Part shown: positions 42,169-50,185 of the stretch, piece after piece | Numbering within the stretch: the stretch's first letter is position 1 | Layout of the letters: every line of letters begins with the position of its first letter | Assembly: GCA_009698815.1 (NCBI GenBank) | Contig: WLPJ01000008.1 | Span: forward strand, 1 to 64,000 | Direction: 5' to 3' | Length of the DNA stretch: 64,000 bases | Source of the DNA: Actinomycetota bacterium | GTDB lineage: Bacteria; Actinomycetota; Actinomycetes; Nanopelagicales; Nanopelagicaceae | The notes under the pieces: generated by a model | The model's input: only the letters and a program-made list of their open reading frames with translations | Database searches by the model: none | What the model was told of the DNA's origin: nothing | Translations under genes and position numbers: made by a program

Positions 42169-42879
42169 ATGCAAATGTCATCAAAGAAAAAAGTGATCGC
42201 AGTAGCGATTACAACAATTGCGCTAACAGTAGGCAGTGTTGGAATCGGTCAAGCTGCATCTAAGTCAAAGGTTGTCTCAACAAAGATAACTCGCAGTTCC
42301 TCAAACGGAATTGCTAATCCAATGGCCAAGAGTGGCGGACATGCTGCAGATTTGACGGCAATGCTTTCAGCACTCGTTGCAAAGGGAACAATCACTCAAG
42401 CACAAGCAGATGCAATCACTGCAGCAGCAACAGCAGCCGAAACTGCTAAGCGCGCAGCAAAGGATGCAATCCATGCAGTAAAGGATGCAGAACGCGCCGC
42501 ATTTGAAGCACTGATTTCAAAGACAATCGGTGTGGACAGCGCAACTATTCGTACTCGTCTTGCAGCCGGTGAATCACTTGGTGCAATTGCAGGTGCAAAG
42601 AGAGCTGATCTCATCGCAGTAATTGTTGCTGACAAGACAAAGCACATTGATGCAGGTGTAACGGCTGGAAAGTTAACTGCTGCACAAGCAACAACTCTTA
42701 AGGCTGGACTCACCGCACATGTGACCGCAGAGGTTGATTCTGTCGGTGGCAAGCGTGGTCCAGGAATGGGTCACAAAGAAGGTAAAGGCGGACGCGGACA
42801 TGGTGGTCCAGGTAAGGGCGGCATGGGGGCTGCTCCAACAAATCCTGCGCCAACAGCATCTCCAGCATCTGCTGCATAA
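42169..42879 (+). CDS. Secreted Ala/Gly-rich helical protein of unknown function
   Basis: 236 residues. Signal peptide about 1-32 (VIAVAITTIALTVGSVGIGQAA). Residues ~58-195 are Ala-rich helices with two copies of a pattern of the type GxITxAQADAxxxA and GKLTAAQATTLKAGL, seen in many exported actinobacterial proteins of unknown function. The tail (~196-236) is Gly/His/Lys-rich, then Pro/Ala/Thr-rich, and looks disordered; His clusters might bind metal. AAGG lies five bases before the ATG; the second ATG two codons on is possible. It faces the collagen-like gene across shared repeats, and ends at a strong terminator. I do not assign a function. Confidence 0.82.
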   Translation: MQMSSKKKVIAVAITTIALTVGSVGIGQAASKSKVVSTKITRSSSNGIANPMAKSGGHAADLTAMLSALVAKGTITQAQADAITAAATAAETAKRAAKDAIHAVKDAERAAFEALISKTIGVDSATIRTRLAAGESLGAIAGAKRADLIAVIVADKTKHIDAGVTAGKLTAAQATTLKAGLTAHVTAEVDSVGGKRGPGMGHKEGKGGRGHGGPGKGGMGAAPTNPAPTASPASAA

Positions 42880-42921
42880 GTTCTACTGATTAATTTCATG
42901 TAGTTCCTCCAAGGGTAGAAA

Positions 42922-42958
42922 AACCCGTCGCGAATTCTCCATCGCGGCGGGTTTTTCG
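42922..42958 (+). terminator. Rho-independent terminator
   Basis: AACCCGTCGCGA (42922-42933) pairs with TCGCGGCGGGTT (42942-42953) over 12 bp with one G-T pair, an 8-nt loop, then TTT. It ends the upstream secreted-protein transcript before rpiB. Confidence 0.85.
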
Positions 42959-43005
42959 TTGTTGCGATAAGCGGTTAATAAATAACCCCGTGAGAGACTT
43001 CAGGC

Positions 43006-43461
43006 ATGCGTTTACATATCGGCAGTGATCATGCGGGCCTTGAATTAAAGAGTGAATTAATCGCTCACTTAGTTAATAACGGCCACGACATCACAGATCA
43101 CGGACCGTATGAATATGACGCTTTAGATGATTACCCGGTCTTTTGTATTCCAGCAGCAGAAGCTACTGCTAAAGATCCATCTTCACTTGGAATTGTTATT
43201 GGTGGATCAGGAAATGGCGAACAAATGGCTGCCAATAAAGTTAAAGGTGTTCGTGCTGCTTTGGCTTGGAGTATCGAGACCGCTAAGTTAGGCAAAGAAC
43301 ATAACAATGCAAATGTAGTTTCTATCGGCGGGCGATTGCATTCAATCCAAGAGTGCAAGGCAATTATCGATGCCTTTATAGCAACGCCATTTAGCAATGA
43401 TGAACGTCATATTCGACGCATTAATTTAATGACTAAATATGAAGAAACCGGCAACATCTAA
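43006..43461 (+). CDS. rpiB: Ribose-5-phosphate isomerase B
   Basis: 151 residues, RpiB/LacAB family. It interconverts ribose-5-P and ribulose-5-P in the pentose phosphate pathway. The opening MRLHIGSDHAGLELK and GGSGNGEQMAANKVKGVRAA (about 67-86) are clear. In this motif the actinobacterial-type Glu replaces the catalytic Cys of the E. coli enzyme, as in Mycobacterium. Convergent with trmB, overlapping its end by 4 nt. Confidence 0.95.
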   Translation: MRLHIGSDHAGLELKSELIAHLVNNGHDITDHGPYEYDALDDYPVFCIPAAEATAKDPSSLGIVIGGSGNGEQMAANKVKGVRAALAWSIETAKLGKEHNNANVVSIGGRLHSIQECKAIIDAFIATPFSNDERHIRRINLMTKYEETGNI

Positions 43462-44108
43462 GCTTTTAAAAATCTAAAGTTATTTACTGCATGATCTTTA
43501 GAAATTCCTTGACCTTCAAATCGAGTTAACGGACGCCAATCTGGGCGGTCAACAACTCCCCCAGTAAATAACTTGGTATTTGAAAAGACTTCGGTGATCC
43601 ATTCGGCATATGGAACCCAATCGGTTGCGATATGCAGATAGCCGCCCGGCTTTAATTTTGCGTGAACATCGTTAAGAAATCTCTCGTTAACTATACGTCT
43701 CTTAAAATGGCGCTTTTTTGGCCAAGGATCTGGAAAGAAAAGGTGAACGCCGTCTAGGCTAGAATCTTTAACCATGTAATAAAAAACTTCAAAGACATCA
43801 CGTTCGATTAAGCGAACATTGGTAAGTTCGTATTCATCAAGGCGTGCCATCAACTTTCCAGCGCCAGGCATGTGGACTTCTACACCTAAGTAATTTGTAC
43901 TCGAGTTGGCCTTAGCAATTTGCCAGGTGGCTTCGCCCATTCCGTAGCCAATCTCCATAACAATTGGTTGTGCACTTGGAAAAAGTGTCCCCAGATCAAT
44001 TTTGGACTCTTGAAACTCAACTCCAAATTTAGCCCACAAAGAATCGCGTGCCTCTTGCTGGGCGGGGGTGATACGAACCCCACGCAAGCGATAACTTCGA
44101 TTGGTCAT
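43458..44108 (-). CDS. trmB: tRNA (guanine-N7-)-methyltransferase
   Basis: 216 residues from the ATG at 44108; a GTG at 44117 would add three residues. It methylates G46 of tRNA with S-adenosylmethionine. The SAM-binding VMEIGYGMGEA (about 50) and the family signature HLFFPDPWPKKRHFKRRIV (about 123-141) are diagnostic. It stands divergent to pepN, 75 nt apart. Confidence 0.93.
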   Translation of the reverse strand: MTNRSYRLRGVRITPAQQEARDSLWAKFGVEFQESKIDLGTLFPSAQPIVMEIGYGMGEATWQIAKANSSTNYLGVEVHMPGAGKLMARLDEYELTNVRLIERDVFEVFYYMVKDSSLDGVHLFFPDPWPKKRHFKRRIVNERFLNDVHAKLKPGGYLHIATDWVPYAEWITEVFSNTKLFTGGVVDRPDWRPLTRFEGQGISKDHAVNNFRFLKA

Positions 44109-44183
44109 TGGCTCCACAGCACAACTCTTTCACGATTAGACTGCACCAGCAAAACAGAGCGAATTCATTTAAAAGGAGCAGTC

Positions 44184-46724
44184 GTGTCGGGTATTAACCT
44201 AAAGCAGATCGAAGCCGCCCAGCGTTCAGAAATCATCAAGGTCGCAAGCTACAAAATTGACTTGGATGTAACAACCGGGGCTGAAACATTCTTGGTTAAG
44301 ACGACTATTAAATTCGCTGGCCTCAAGCCAGGTGCGACAACCTTTATCGACTGTGTTGGAAAGCGTGTCATTAGCGCAAAACTCAATGGCGCAGATTTTG
44401 ATCCAAAATTCGATGGCGAATCTATTTTCTTACCAGCCATCGCTGCAGATAATACTTTGGAGATTGAGCACGAAGGTATCTATTCAAATTCGGGCGAAGG
44501 TCTGCACCGCTTCGTGGACCCGGCTGATAACGAAGTTTATCTTTACACCCAGTTCGAAACTGGCGATGCCCGTCGCATGTATGCCTGCTTTGACCAACCA
44601 GATCAGAAAGCTACCTTTTCGATCAGCACGATCACTCCAAAGCATTGGGAAGTTATCTCTAACTACGGGATCGAAAACGCAAAAGATCTCGACGGCGATC
44701 GCAAGCACACTCAGTTTGCAACATCACAAATTATTTCAACTTACGTCACAGCAATTATTGCCGGCGCTTACACATCGGTCCATGATGAATACAAGGGCGA
44801 GAAGACAATTCCACTTGGAATCTATGCCCGTAAATCATTTTTCCAATACGTTGATGCAGCCAATATCTTTGAAGTTACCAAACAAGGCTTTGCCTACTTT
44901 GAAAAGACTTTTGGTCTGGCCTACCCATTCGCCAAGTATGACCAGATCGCAGTTGCTGAATACAACTGGGGTGCAATGGAGAATGTTGGTTGTGTAACTT
45001 TCCATGAAGATGTTTTGATTTTCCGCAGCAAGGTCACCGAGCGCAGCTACATCAGCCGCGCCACAACGATCCACCACGAGATGGCACATATGTGGTTTGG
45101 TGACTTGGTAACAATGAAATGGTGGCAAGACCTGTGGCTAAATGAATCTTTCGCTGAATGGGCTTCATATATGTCCGTTAGCGAATCAACTCAATATAAG
45201 CACGCTTGGACCGAATTTAACTCAGGGCGTAAGACTTGGGCATATCGCGCCGATCAACTTTCCTCAACCCACCCAATTGCCGTTGATATGGAAGATCTTG
45301 ATGCGGTTCGCACAAACTTTGATGGAATCTCATATGCCAAGGGTGCATCTGTTCTGCAGCAACTCGTTGCCCATGTTGGACGCGATAACTTCATCAACGG
45401 TTTACGCAAATATTTTGCCAAGCATGCTTACAAGAACACTGAGCTAAGCGATCTGATTGTTGAACTTGAAGCGGCCAGCGGAAAAGATTTAACTACTTGG
45501 GTGGCAACTTGGTTGCGCACCGCGGGTGTAAATACACTTCGCCCGGTTATCGCACTAGATGGTGACAAATATGCATCTGTCGCAGTGAAGCAAGAAGTTC
45601 CACCGATGCCAATTGGTTCAACGGAGCTTCGCCCACACCGTTTATTCATTGGCCTTTTCGATATTGCCGGTGACAAATTAGTTCGTCGCGAAAGTATCGA
45701 AGTTGATATTGCAGGTGATCTAACTGAAATTAAAGAGTTGTCCGGTAAGAAATCTGCCGACCTGCTCTTAATTAACGACCAAGATCAAAGTTACGCCAAG
45801 TTGCGCTTCGATGATCGCTCTGTTGAAACCATGAAAAAGTACTTAGGTCAGCTAGATGACTCTTTGGCGCGCGGCCTTATTTGGGCATCCCTTTGGGATT
45901 CAACTCGCGATGGCGAACTTGCAGCAAGTGATTACATTGCAATTGCGCTAAACGCACTTAAGGGTGAATCCGATATCTCAATGATCTCCGCAACATTTAT
46001 ACAAATTGATACTGCTATCTGGGCATACCTTGCGCCCAAGAACCGTGATGCAGTTCGTTTATCGGTCGCAAATGCGGCACAATCTTTGCTAGATGGCGCA
46101 GCACTAGGCAGCGATAACCAATTGCAATATGCCAAAGCATTTGCAAATAACGCGGTAACGCCAGCGCAATTTGATCGCCTAAAGGCGATGTTAGATGGCT
46201 CTGTTAACGGTCTGGTGATTGATGCCGAATTACGTTGGTATCTATTCCTTTGTGGCGTAAAGCGCGGAATTTTCGGAGTTGCAGATATTGCAGCCGAAGG
46301 AAATCGCGATAAGACCGCACACGGCAAGCAATACATCGCTTACGCACATGCTGCTATTCCGACTCATGAGGCTAAAGCTGCTGCTTTTAAGTCAATCACA
46401 ACAGATGATTTGAGCAACACAATTCATTCATACACCTGCCGTGGCTTTAACGAGAGTATCCACTGTGACTTGCTCGAAGCATTTGTTGATGACTACTTTG
46501 CTGCGATCTTGGAAGTCTGGAAGAACAAAGGATTCGAAATTGCAGAAACCACAGCAACTCTTGCTTTCCCAGCCTGGGCAATTAGCGAAGTAACTGTTAG
46601 CAAAACACAGCACTGGCTTGATGTGACAGGAAAAGATGCTGCTCATTCTTTGCGCCGCACGGTTTCTGAAGGACGCGATGCCATGACTCGTGCGCTTAAG
46701 GCGCGTGCGGTCGATGCTCGCTAA
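44184..46724 (+). CDS. pepN: Aminopeptidase N (M1 family)
   Basis: 846 residues from the GTG at 44184, chosen because AAAAGGAG lies eight bases upstream; the open frame extends upstream through trmB but without homology. Gluzincin motifs: exopeptidase GAMEN (263-267), zinc site HEMAH (298-302) with the third ligand Glu321 in WLNESFAEW. An ERAP1-like helical C-terminal domain fills the rest. No signal peptide, so it is a cytosolic enzyme that trims N-terminal residues of peptides, in line with the peptide-scavenging life of this lineage (inference). Confidence 0.95.
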   Translation: MSGINLKQIEAAQRSEIIKVASYKIDLDVTTGAETFLVKTTIKFAGLKPGATTFIDCVGKRVISAKLNGADFDPKFDGESIFLPAIAADNTLEIEHEGIYSNSGEGLHRFVDPADNEVYLYTQFETGDARRMYACFDQPDQKATFSISTITPKHWEVISNYGIENAKDLDGDRKHTQFATSQIISTYVTAIIAGAYTSVHDEYKGEKTIPLGIYARKSFFQYVDAANIFEVTKQGFAYFEKTFGLAYPFAKYDQIAVAEYNWGAMENVGCVTFHEDVLIFRSKVTERSYISRATTIHHEMAHMWFGDLVTMKWWQDLWLNESFAEWASYMSVSESTQYKHAWTEFNSGRKTWAYRADQLSSTHPIAVDMEDLDAVRTNFDGISYAKGASVLQQLVAHVGRDNFINGLRKYFAKHAYKNTELSDLIVELEAASGKDLTTWVATWLRTAGVNTLRPVIALDGDKYASVAVKQEVPPMPIGSTELRPHRLFIGLFDIAGDKLVRRESIEVDIAGDLTEIKELSGKKSADLLLINDQDQSYAKLRFDDRSVETMKKYLGQLDDSLARGLIWASLWDSTRDGELAASDYIAIALNALKGESDISMISATFIQIDTAIWAYLAPKNRDAVRLSVANAAQSLLDGAALGSDNQLQYAKAFANNAVTPAQFDRLKAMLDGSVNGLVIDAELRWYLFLCGVKRGIFGVADIAAEGNRDKTAHGKQYIAYAHAAIPTHEAKAAAFKSITTDDLSNTIHSYTCRGFNESIHCDLLEAFVDDYFAAILEVWKNKGFEIAETTATLAFPAWAISEVTVSKTQHWLDVTGKDAAHSLRRTVSEGRDAMTRALKARAVDAR

Positions 46725-46728
46725 CTAA

Positions 46729-46947
46729 CTATTCGATAGTTGTAATGACAGAACTTTTCTTCTCGCTCTTTTTGCGATCTCCGGTGAGCGCGTAAACGAT
46801 TACCGAAATTGCTAAGAAAAGAACTGTCGGTGCTGCAAAGAAATAGGCAAATGTCTCAATTGCAGATAAGCCTTCGCCTGCAAATGTGCCATCTTCTTGG
46901 GCACCGTATTTGAATGAATTTATAGCGGATGCGATATGAATCATCAT
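46729..46947 (-). CDS. Small single-pass membrane protein, unknown function
   Basis: 72 residues. A single hydrophobic segment (about 33-53, FAYFFAAPTVLFLAISVIVY) is followed by a Lys-rich cytoplasmic tail. A similar small membrane protein is common beside pepN in actinobacteria, so I take it as real, but no function is known to me. Tail to tail with pepN (4-nt gap); the start could be the second ATG. No ribosome-binding site is obvious. Confidence 0.65.
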   Translation of the reverse strand: MMIHIASAINSFKYGAQEDGTFAGEGLSAIETFAYFFAAPTVLFLAISVIVYALTGDRKKSEKKSSVITTIE

Positions 46948-46966
46948 GGGCGTTAGTGTAAGTCAG

Positions 46967-47482
46967 TTATGCGATAGCCGCTGCCACACCAAATGGTTCT
47001 AGATACGGCAACCATCGATTATCAGTGCGACCTGTGCCCAGAATTCGCCAAGCCGCCCCAACTGGTTCGCGTGGAAGTGAGCGAAGTCTCCAACCTAAAT
47101 CTTTAAGCGGTTTATCTGCCTTGACGTGATTGCACTTGTGGCAAGCAGAGACAACATTTTCCCAATTGTGCCCGCCACCCCGTGAGCGAGGAATCACGTG
47201 ATCAATCGAAGTTGCCGGAGCCGCGCAATAAACGCAACGTCCGCCATCTCGCGCAAATATTGCACGGCGTGAAAGTGGAACTGCATGGCGATAAGGAATT
47301 TTTACAAATTTATTTAAACGAATAACAGATGGAAGCTCTATCTGTCCTTTAGCAAAGTGAAGAATATTGCCGGATGATTCGACCATGGTTGCTCGAGTAT
47401 TTAGAACAAGCAGCAGCGCACGACGTTCAGTAACCACACCTAACGGTTCGTAGGTGGCATTTAAAACCAACGCGCGTGACAT
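46967..47482 (-). CDS. HNH endonuclease domain protein
   Basis: 171 residues. The HNH core is CVYCAAPATSIDHVIPRSRGG (about residues 83-103) followed by NWENVVSACHKCNHVKAD, with CxxC pairs for structural zinc. The N-terminal ~70 residues (SRALVLNATYEPLGVV) are the conserved part of a widespread actinobacterial family of single-copy HNH proteins. It is chromosomal housekeeping in context, not part of a visible restriction or phage system. Divergent from the MscS-like gene over 120 nt. Confidence 0.88.
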   Translation of the reverse strand: MSRALVLNATYEPLGVVTERRALLLVLNTRATMVESSGNILHFAKGQIELPSVIRLNKFVKIPYRHAVPLSRRAIFARDGGRCVYCAAPATSIDHVIPRSRGGGHNWENVVSACHKCNHVKADKPLKDLGWRLRSLPREPVGAAWRILGTGRTDNRWLPYLEPFGVAAAIA

Positions 47483-47533
47483 CGAGACCCCAGTTTCGAA
47501 GCGCGTGGCTCGCGCCGATTGGATTATCTTGCA

Positions 47534-47577
47534 CTAAAAATGCGCAACTTCGGGGCATTTTTAGGTCAATTTTAGGT
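47534..47577. repeat. Inverted repeat and paired direct repeats between the HNH and MscS-like genes
   Basis: CTAAAAATGC (47534-47543) and GCATTTTTAG (47555-47564) form a 10-bp inverted repeat around 11 nt. Partly overlapping it, TTTTAGGT occurs at 47559-47566 and again at 47570-47577, exactly 11 bp apart. This could be an operator for the divergent pair, or a weak bidirectional terminator. Confidence 0.4.
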
Positions 47578-47602
47578 AAAGAATTGGATTAGAGTTCAAC
47601 TT

Positions 47603-48148
47603 ATGAACGAGCAGACCCGCAATATTCTGGAATGGCTAAGCGGTGCGCCGCTTCGCATCGTAATCGTCCTGATTGCTGCCTGGATCAGCTACAGCATCGG
47701 CCATCGCGCCATTGATCGCGCCGTCAACAAATTAGCCACTGCCGATTTGATACCGGGCCCAGGGTTTGCCAAGCGCCAAGCCGAACGCGCCCGCACAACT
47801 GGTTCAGTCCTTAATTCGATTCTCAAGGCGGTTGTTTGGATCATTGCAATCGGAATGATTCTTGGTGAGTTCGGTTTTAATCTTGGTCCAGTAATCGCAT
47901 CCGCCGGCGTTATCGGTGTTGCAATTGGTTTAGGCGCCCAGACTTTAGTTCGCGATATTTTATCTGGAATCTTTATGCTGATCGAAGATCAATACGGAGT
48001 CGGCGATCAGATCAAAGTCTTAGAAATTGAGGGTGTTGTCGAAAAGGTCGGACTTCGCATCACAACGATTCGCGATAAAGATGAAGTGCTTTGGTATGTC
48101 CGAAATGGTGAAATTCTAATTATTGGGAATCGGTCTCAGAAGCGTTAA
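47603..48148 (+). CDS. Small MscS-like mechanosensitive channel
   Basis: 181 residues. Two hydrophobic segments (about 15-32 and 70-90), then the pore helix region IASAGVIGVAIGLGAQTLVRDILSGIFMLIEDQYGVGD, which is the MscS TM3/beta-domain signature. The protein ends soon after the beta domain and lacks the C-terminal alpha/beta cage of E. coli MscS (286 residues). Short forms occur in actinobacteria, so this may be native. Its 3' end overlaps the convergent globin gene by 29 bp. Confidence 0.85.
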   Translation: MNEQTRNILEWLSGAPLRIVIVLIAAWISYSIGHRAIDRAVNKLATADLIPGPGFAKRQAERARTTGSVLNSILKAVVWIIAIGMILGEFGFNLGPVIASAGVIGVAIGLGAQTLVRDILSGIFMLIEDQYGVGDQIKVLEIEGVVEKVGLRITTIRDKDEVLWYVRNGEILIIGNRSQKR

Positions 48149-48506
48149 CCATTCCGTGCGCGGCCATCTCTAAATACTCACGTAATTGCCCGCGAAAGTG
48201 TTCTTTCATCTCCATGCCATCCAGTGCTGCAAGTGCGCAGGATAACCAAGCATCACGCGCGACTAAATCAATGTGGAAACCTGCATGGCGCATTCGCAAT
48301 CTAGGATGGCCTCGTTCTTCGGAATATGTAGTCGGCCCACCCCAATATTGCTCAAGGAACATCTTTAACCGAAGAGCTGCCCCTTGCATATCTTTTTCGG
48401 GATACATCGGGCGCAATATGGGATTAGTTGCGGCTCTTGCATAAAACTGTGAAACGAAATCGTTGAAGAAAGGTTCTCCCCCGACTTCTTCATAAAAAGT
48501 ACTCAT
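48120..48506 (-). CDS. glbO: Truncated haemoglobin, group II (trHbO)
   Basis: 128 residues, 2-on-2 globin. TyrB10 in FVSQFYARA, the conserved EQYWGGPTTYSEERGHPRLRMRH stretch and the proximal His within MRHAGFHID mark group II. Relatives bind O2 and interact with terminal oxidases or detoxify NO and peroxide. Its ATG overlaps the end of the MFS gene by 4 nt, so it is the last gene of ettA-thioesterase-MFS-glbO, a grouping close to that of mycobacteria (Rv2477c-Rv2475c-Rv2470 region). Confidence 0.93.
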   Translation of the reverse strand: MSTFYEEVGGEPFFNDFVSQFYARAATNPILRPMYPEKDMQGAALRLKMFLEQYWGGPTTYSEERGHPRLRMRHAGFHIDLVARDAWLSCALAALDGMEMKEHFRGQLREYLEMAAHGMVNASETDSQ

Positions 48507-49777
48507 GTACGCATTTCGCTATCAGAAACGTTCTTTGCTATTTGTAGTACAAAGTAAGAAGTAACAATGCACATCGCACCGCTGACATAGAAAGCAGCAG
48601 CATAATCACCAAGCTTTACTCGCAATATTGCAGCACCAAATGCTGCAATGCTTCCGCCAATCTGGTGTCCGGTAAAGACCCAGCCGTAAACAATGCTTGC
48701 CCGCTGTGGGCCGAGGATGGAACGGCAGAGCATGATCGTTGGCGGAACAGTTGCCACCCAATCCAAACCGTAAAAGATTACAAAGACCAGAGTTGATGGG
48801 TGGATAGTGGAGAAGAGAATTGAAGGTAGTAAAAACAGAGCAAGGCCACGTGTGCCAAAATAAAAGAAGAGCAATTTACGAGGGTCGTAACGATCTGTGA
48901 GCCAACCACTAAATAGCGTGCCGATTACATCGAAGATTCCGACTAAAGCAAGCAGAGATGCTGCAAGAGTTGTTGGCATTCCGTGATCGTGCGCAGCTGG
49001 AATAAAATGTGTACCCATTAGCCCACTGGTGGAAAGACCGCAGACGAAGAAGGAGCCATACAAGTACCAGAAATCTTTTTTCTTGGCACTTTGCCTCAAA
49101 GTATCAATTGCAAGTGCACCCGCGCTTAAATCACTAGGCGCCGGTGGTTGCCAGGAATCAGGTGCGCCGTACGGCAAGAGTCCAAGATCTGCAGGTTTTT
49201 CCCGTAAGAATAAGAAAACAAACGGCACAACAAGTAAAGCGAATGAGGAAACTACAATTGAAACGCTCTTCCAACCGTAAGTGTTCGCCAGGTGCGAGAG
49301 CCCAGGCAAGAAAATTAATTGTCCACTTGCAGTAGCAGCTGTAAGGATACCGGTCACTAATCCGCGCTTAGCAACAAACCAACGATTTGCAACAGTTGCT
49401 GCAAATACCAACGCCAAAGAACCTGTTCCAAGTCCAACAATTACACCCCAAGTAGCGATTAATTGCCACGATGATTTAATAAAAATAGTGAGAAATGCGC
49501 CGAGTGAAATTGTGGTGAGGGCTGACATTACGACGCGTCTAATACCAAATTTCTCCATTAACGCTGCAGCGAATGGAGAAATAAGGCCAAAGAGAAGCAG
49601 GTTTATTGCAATTGCAAGAGAGATTTCAGAACGGGACCAACCAAAAGCTTCTTCTAGCGGAACTACTAAGACCGATGGCGCAGAACGAAATCCAGCAGTT
49701 GCCATCAAGGTCATAAAGGTGACTGCGACAGCGATCCAGCCGGGATGAATTTTGCGGGCACTAAGAATAAGGCTCAA
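48503..49777 (-). CDS. MFS transporter, monocarboxylate/OFA-like
   Basis: 424 residues, about 12 membrane segments, TTG start directly after the thioesterase stop. The first segment with FRSAPSVLVVPLEEAFGWSRSEIS and the loop WLTDRYDPRKLLFFYFGTRG resemble the oxalate-formate/monocarboxylate porter group. The substrate is not readable. It is embedded in the ettA-thioesterase-glbO operon, where most actinobacteria have no transporter. Confidence 0.82.
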   Translation of the reverse strand: MSLILSARKIHPGWIAVAVTFMTLMATAGFRSAPSVLVVPLEEAFGWSRSEISLAIAINLLLFGLISPFAAALMEKFGIRRVVMSALTTISLGAFLTIFIKSSWQLIATWGVIVGLGTGSLALVFAATVANRWFVAKRGLVTGILTAATASGQLIFLPGLSHLANTYGWKSVSIVVSSFALLVVPFVFLFLREKPADLGLLPYGAPDSWQPPAPSDLSAGALAIDTLRQSAKKKDFWYLYGSFFVCGLSTSGLMGTHFIPAAHDHGMPTTLAASLLALVGIFDVIGTLFSGWLTDRYDPRKLLFFYFGTRGLALFLLPSILFSTIHPSTLVFVIFYGLDWVATVPPTIMLCRSILGPQRASIVYGWVFTGHQIGGSIAAFGAAILRVKLGDYAAAFYVSGAMCIVTSYFVLQIAKNVSDSEMRT

Positions 49778-50185
49778 TTAATTGGACTCCAGATACTTAG
49801 TAAGGAACTCGCGTTCTTTATCGGTCAGCGGGCGAGACTTCATCGTCTCAGTTGAAATCGCAACTTGCACGGTCATGACCTTTGCAAAGACTTTGCCTTG
49901 ATCGCCAATTGTGAAAAGCATATTAAAAGATGAGTTTCCGATTTTTCCAATCGTAATTTCCACATCCACAAACCTGCCACCTTCATAAATTGGTTCTATG
50001 AAATCAACTTCGGCTCGTGCCACAACCATCTCGATTAAAGATGTTTCGCGCATGGCACCTGAGAATTCTTCCGTCGCCCATAAGAAACGCGCTTCCTGGG
50101 CATAAGTCAGAAACTTGGCATTATTTACATGACCCATTGCATCAAGATCATCCCAACGAACAAATTGCTTGCTCAAGAATTTCAT
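49778..50185 (-). CDS. Acyl-CoA thioesterase, hotdog fold (4HBT)
   Basis: 135 residues. The motif FVRWDDLDAMGHVNNAKFLTYAQEARF (about 8-34) is the 4-hydroxybenzoyl-CoA thioesterase signature, with the catalytic Asp in WDDLDAMGHVNN. The natural acyl-CoA is unknown. It overlaps the ettA stop by one base and abuts the MFS gene. The ettA-thioesterase pairing is conserved in actinobacteria. Confidence 0.9.
   Translation of the reverse strand: MKFLSKQFVRWDDLDAMGHVNNAKFLTYAQEARFLWATEEFSGAMRETSLIEMVVARAEVDFIEPIYEGGRFVDVEITIGKIGNSSFNMLFTIGDQGKVFAKVMTVQVAISTETMKSRPLTDKEREFLTKYLESN

Noticed and set aside
41758-42174. 138-codon open frame on the minus strand upstream of the collagen-like gene
   Set aside because: It overlaps the better supported TTG start and signal peptide of the collagen-like gene in another frame and has no ribosome-binding site or recognisable domain.
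43920-44183. 88-codon N-terminal extension of pepN
   Set aside because: It runs antisense through trmB and has no homology to M1 peptidases; the GTG at 44184 has a strong AAAAGGAG.
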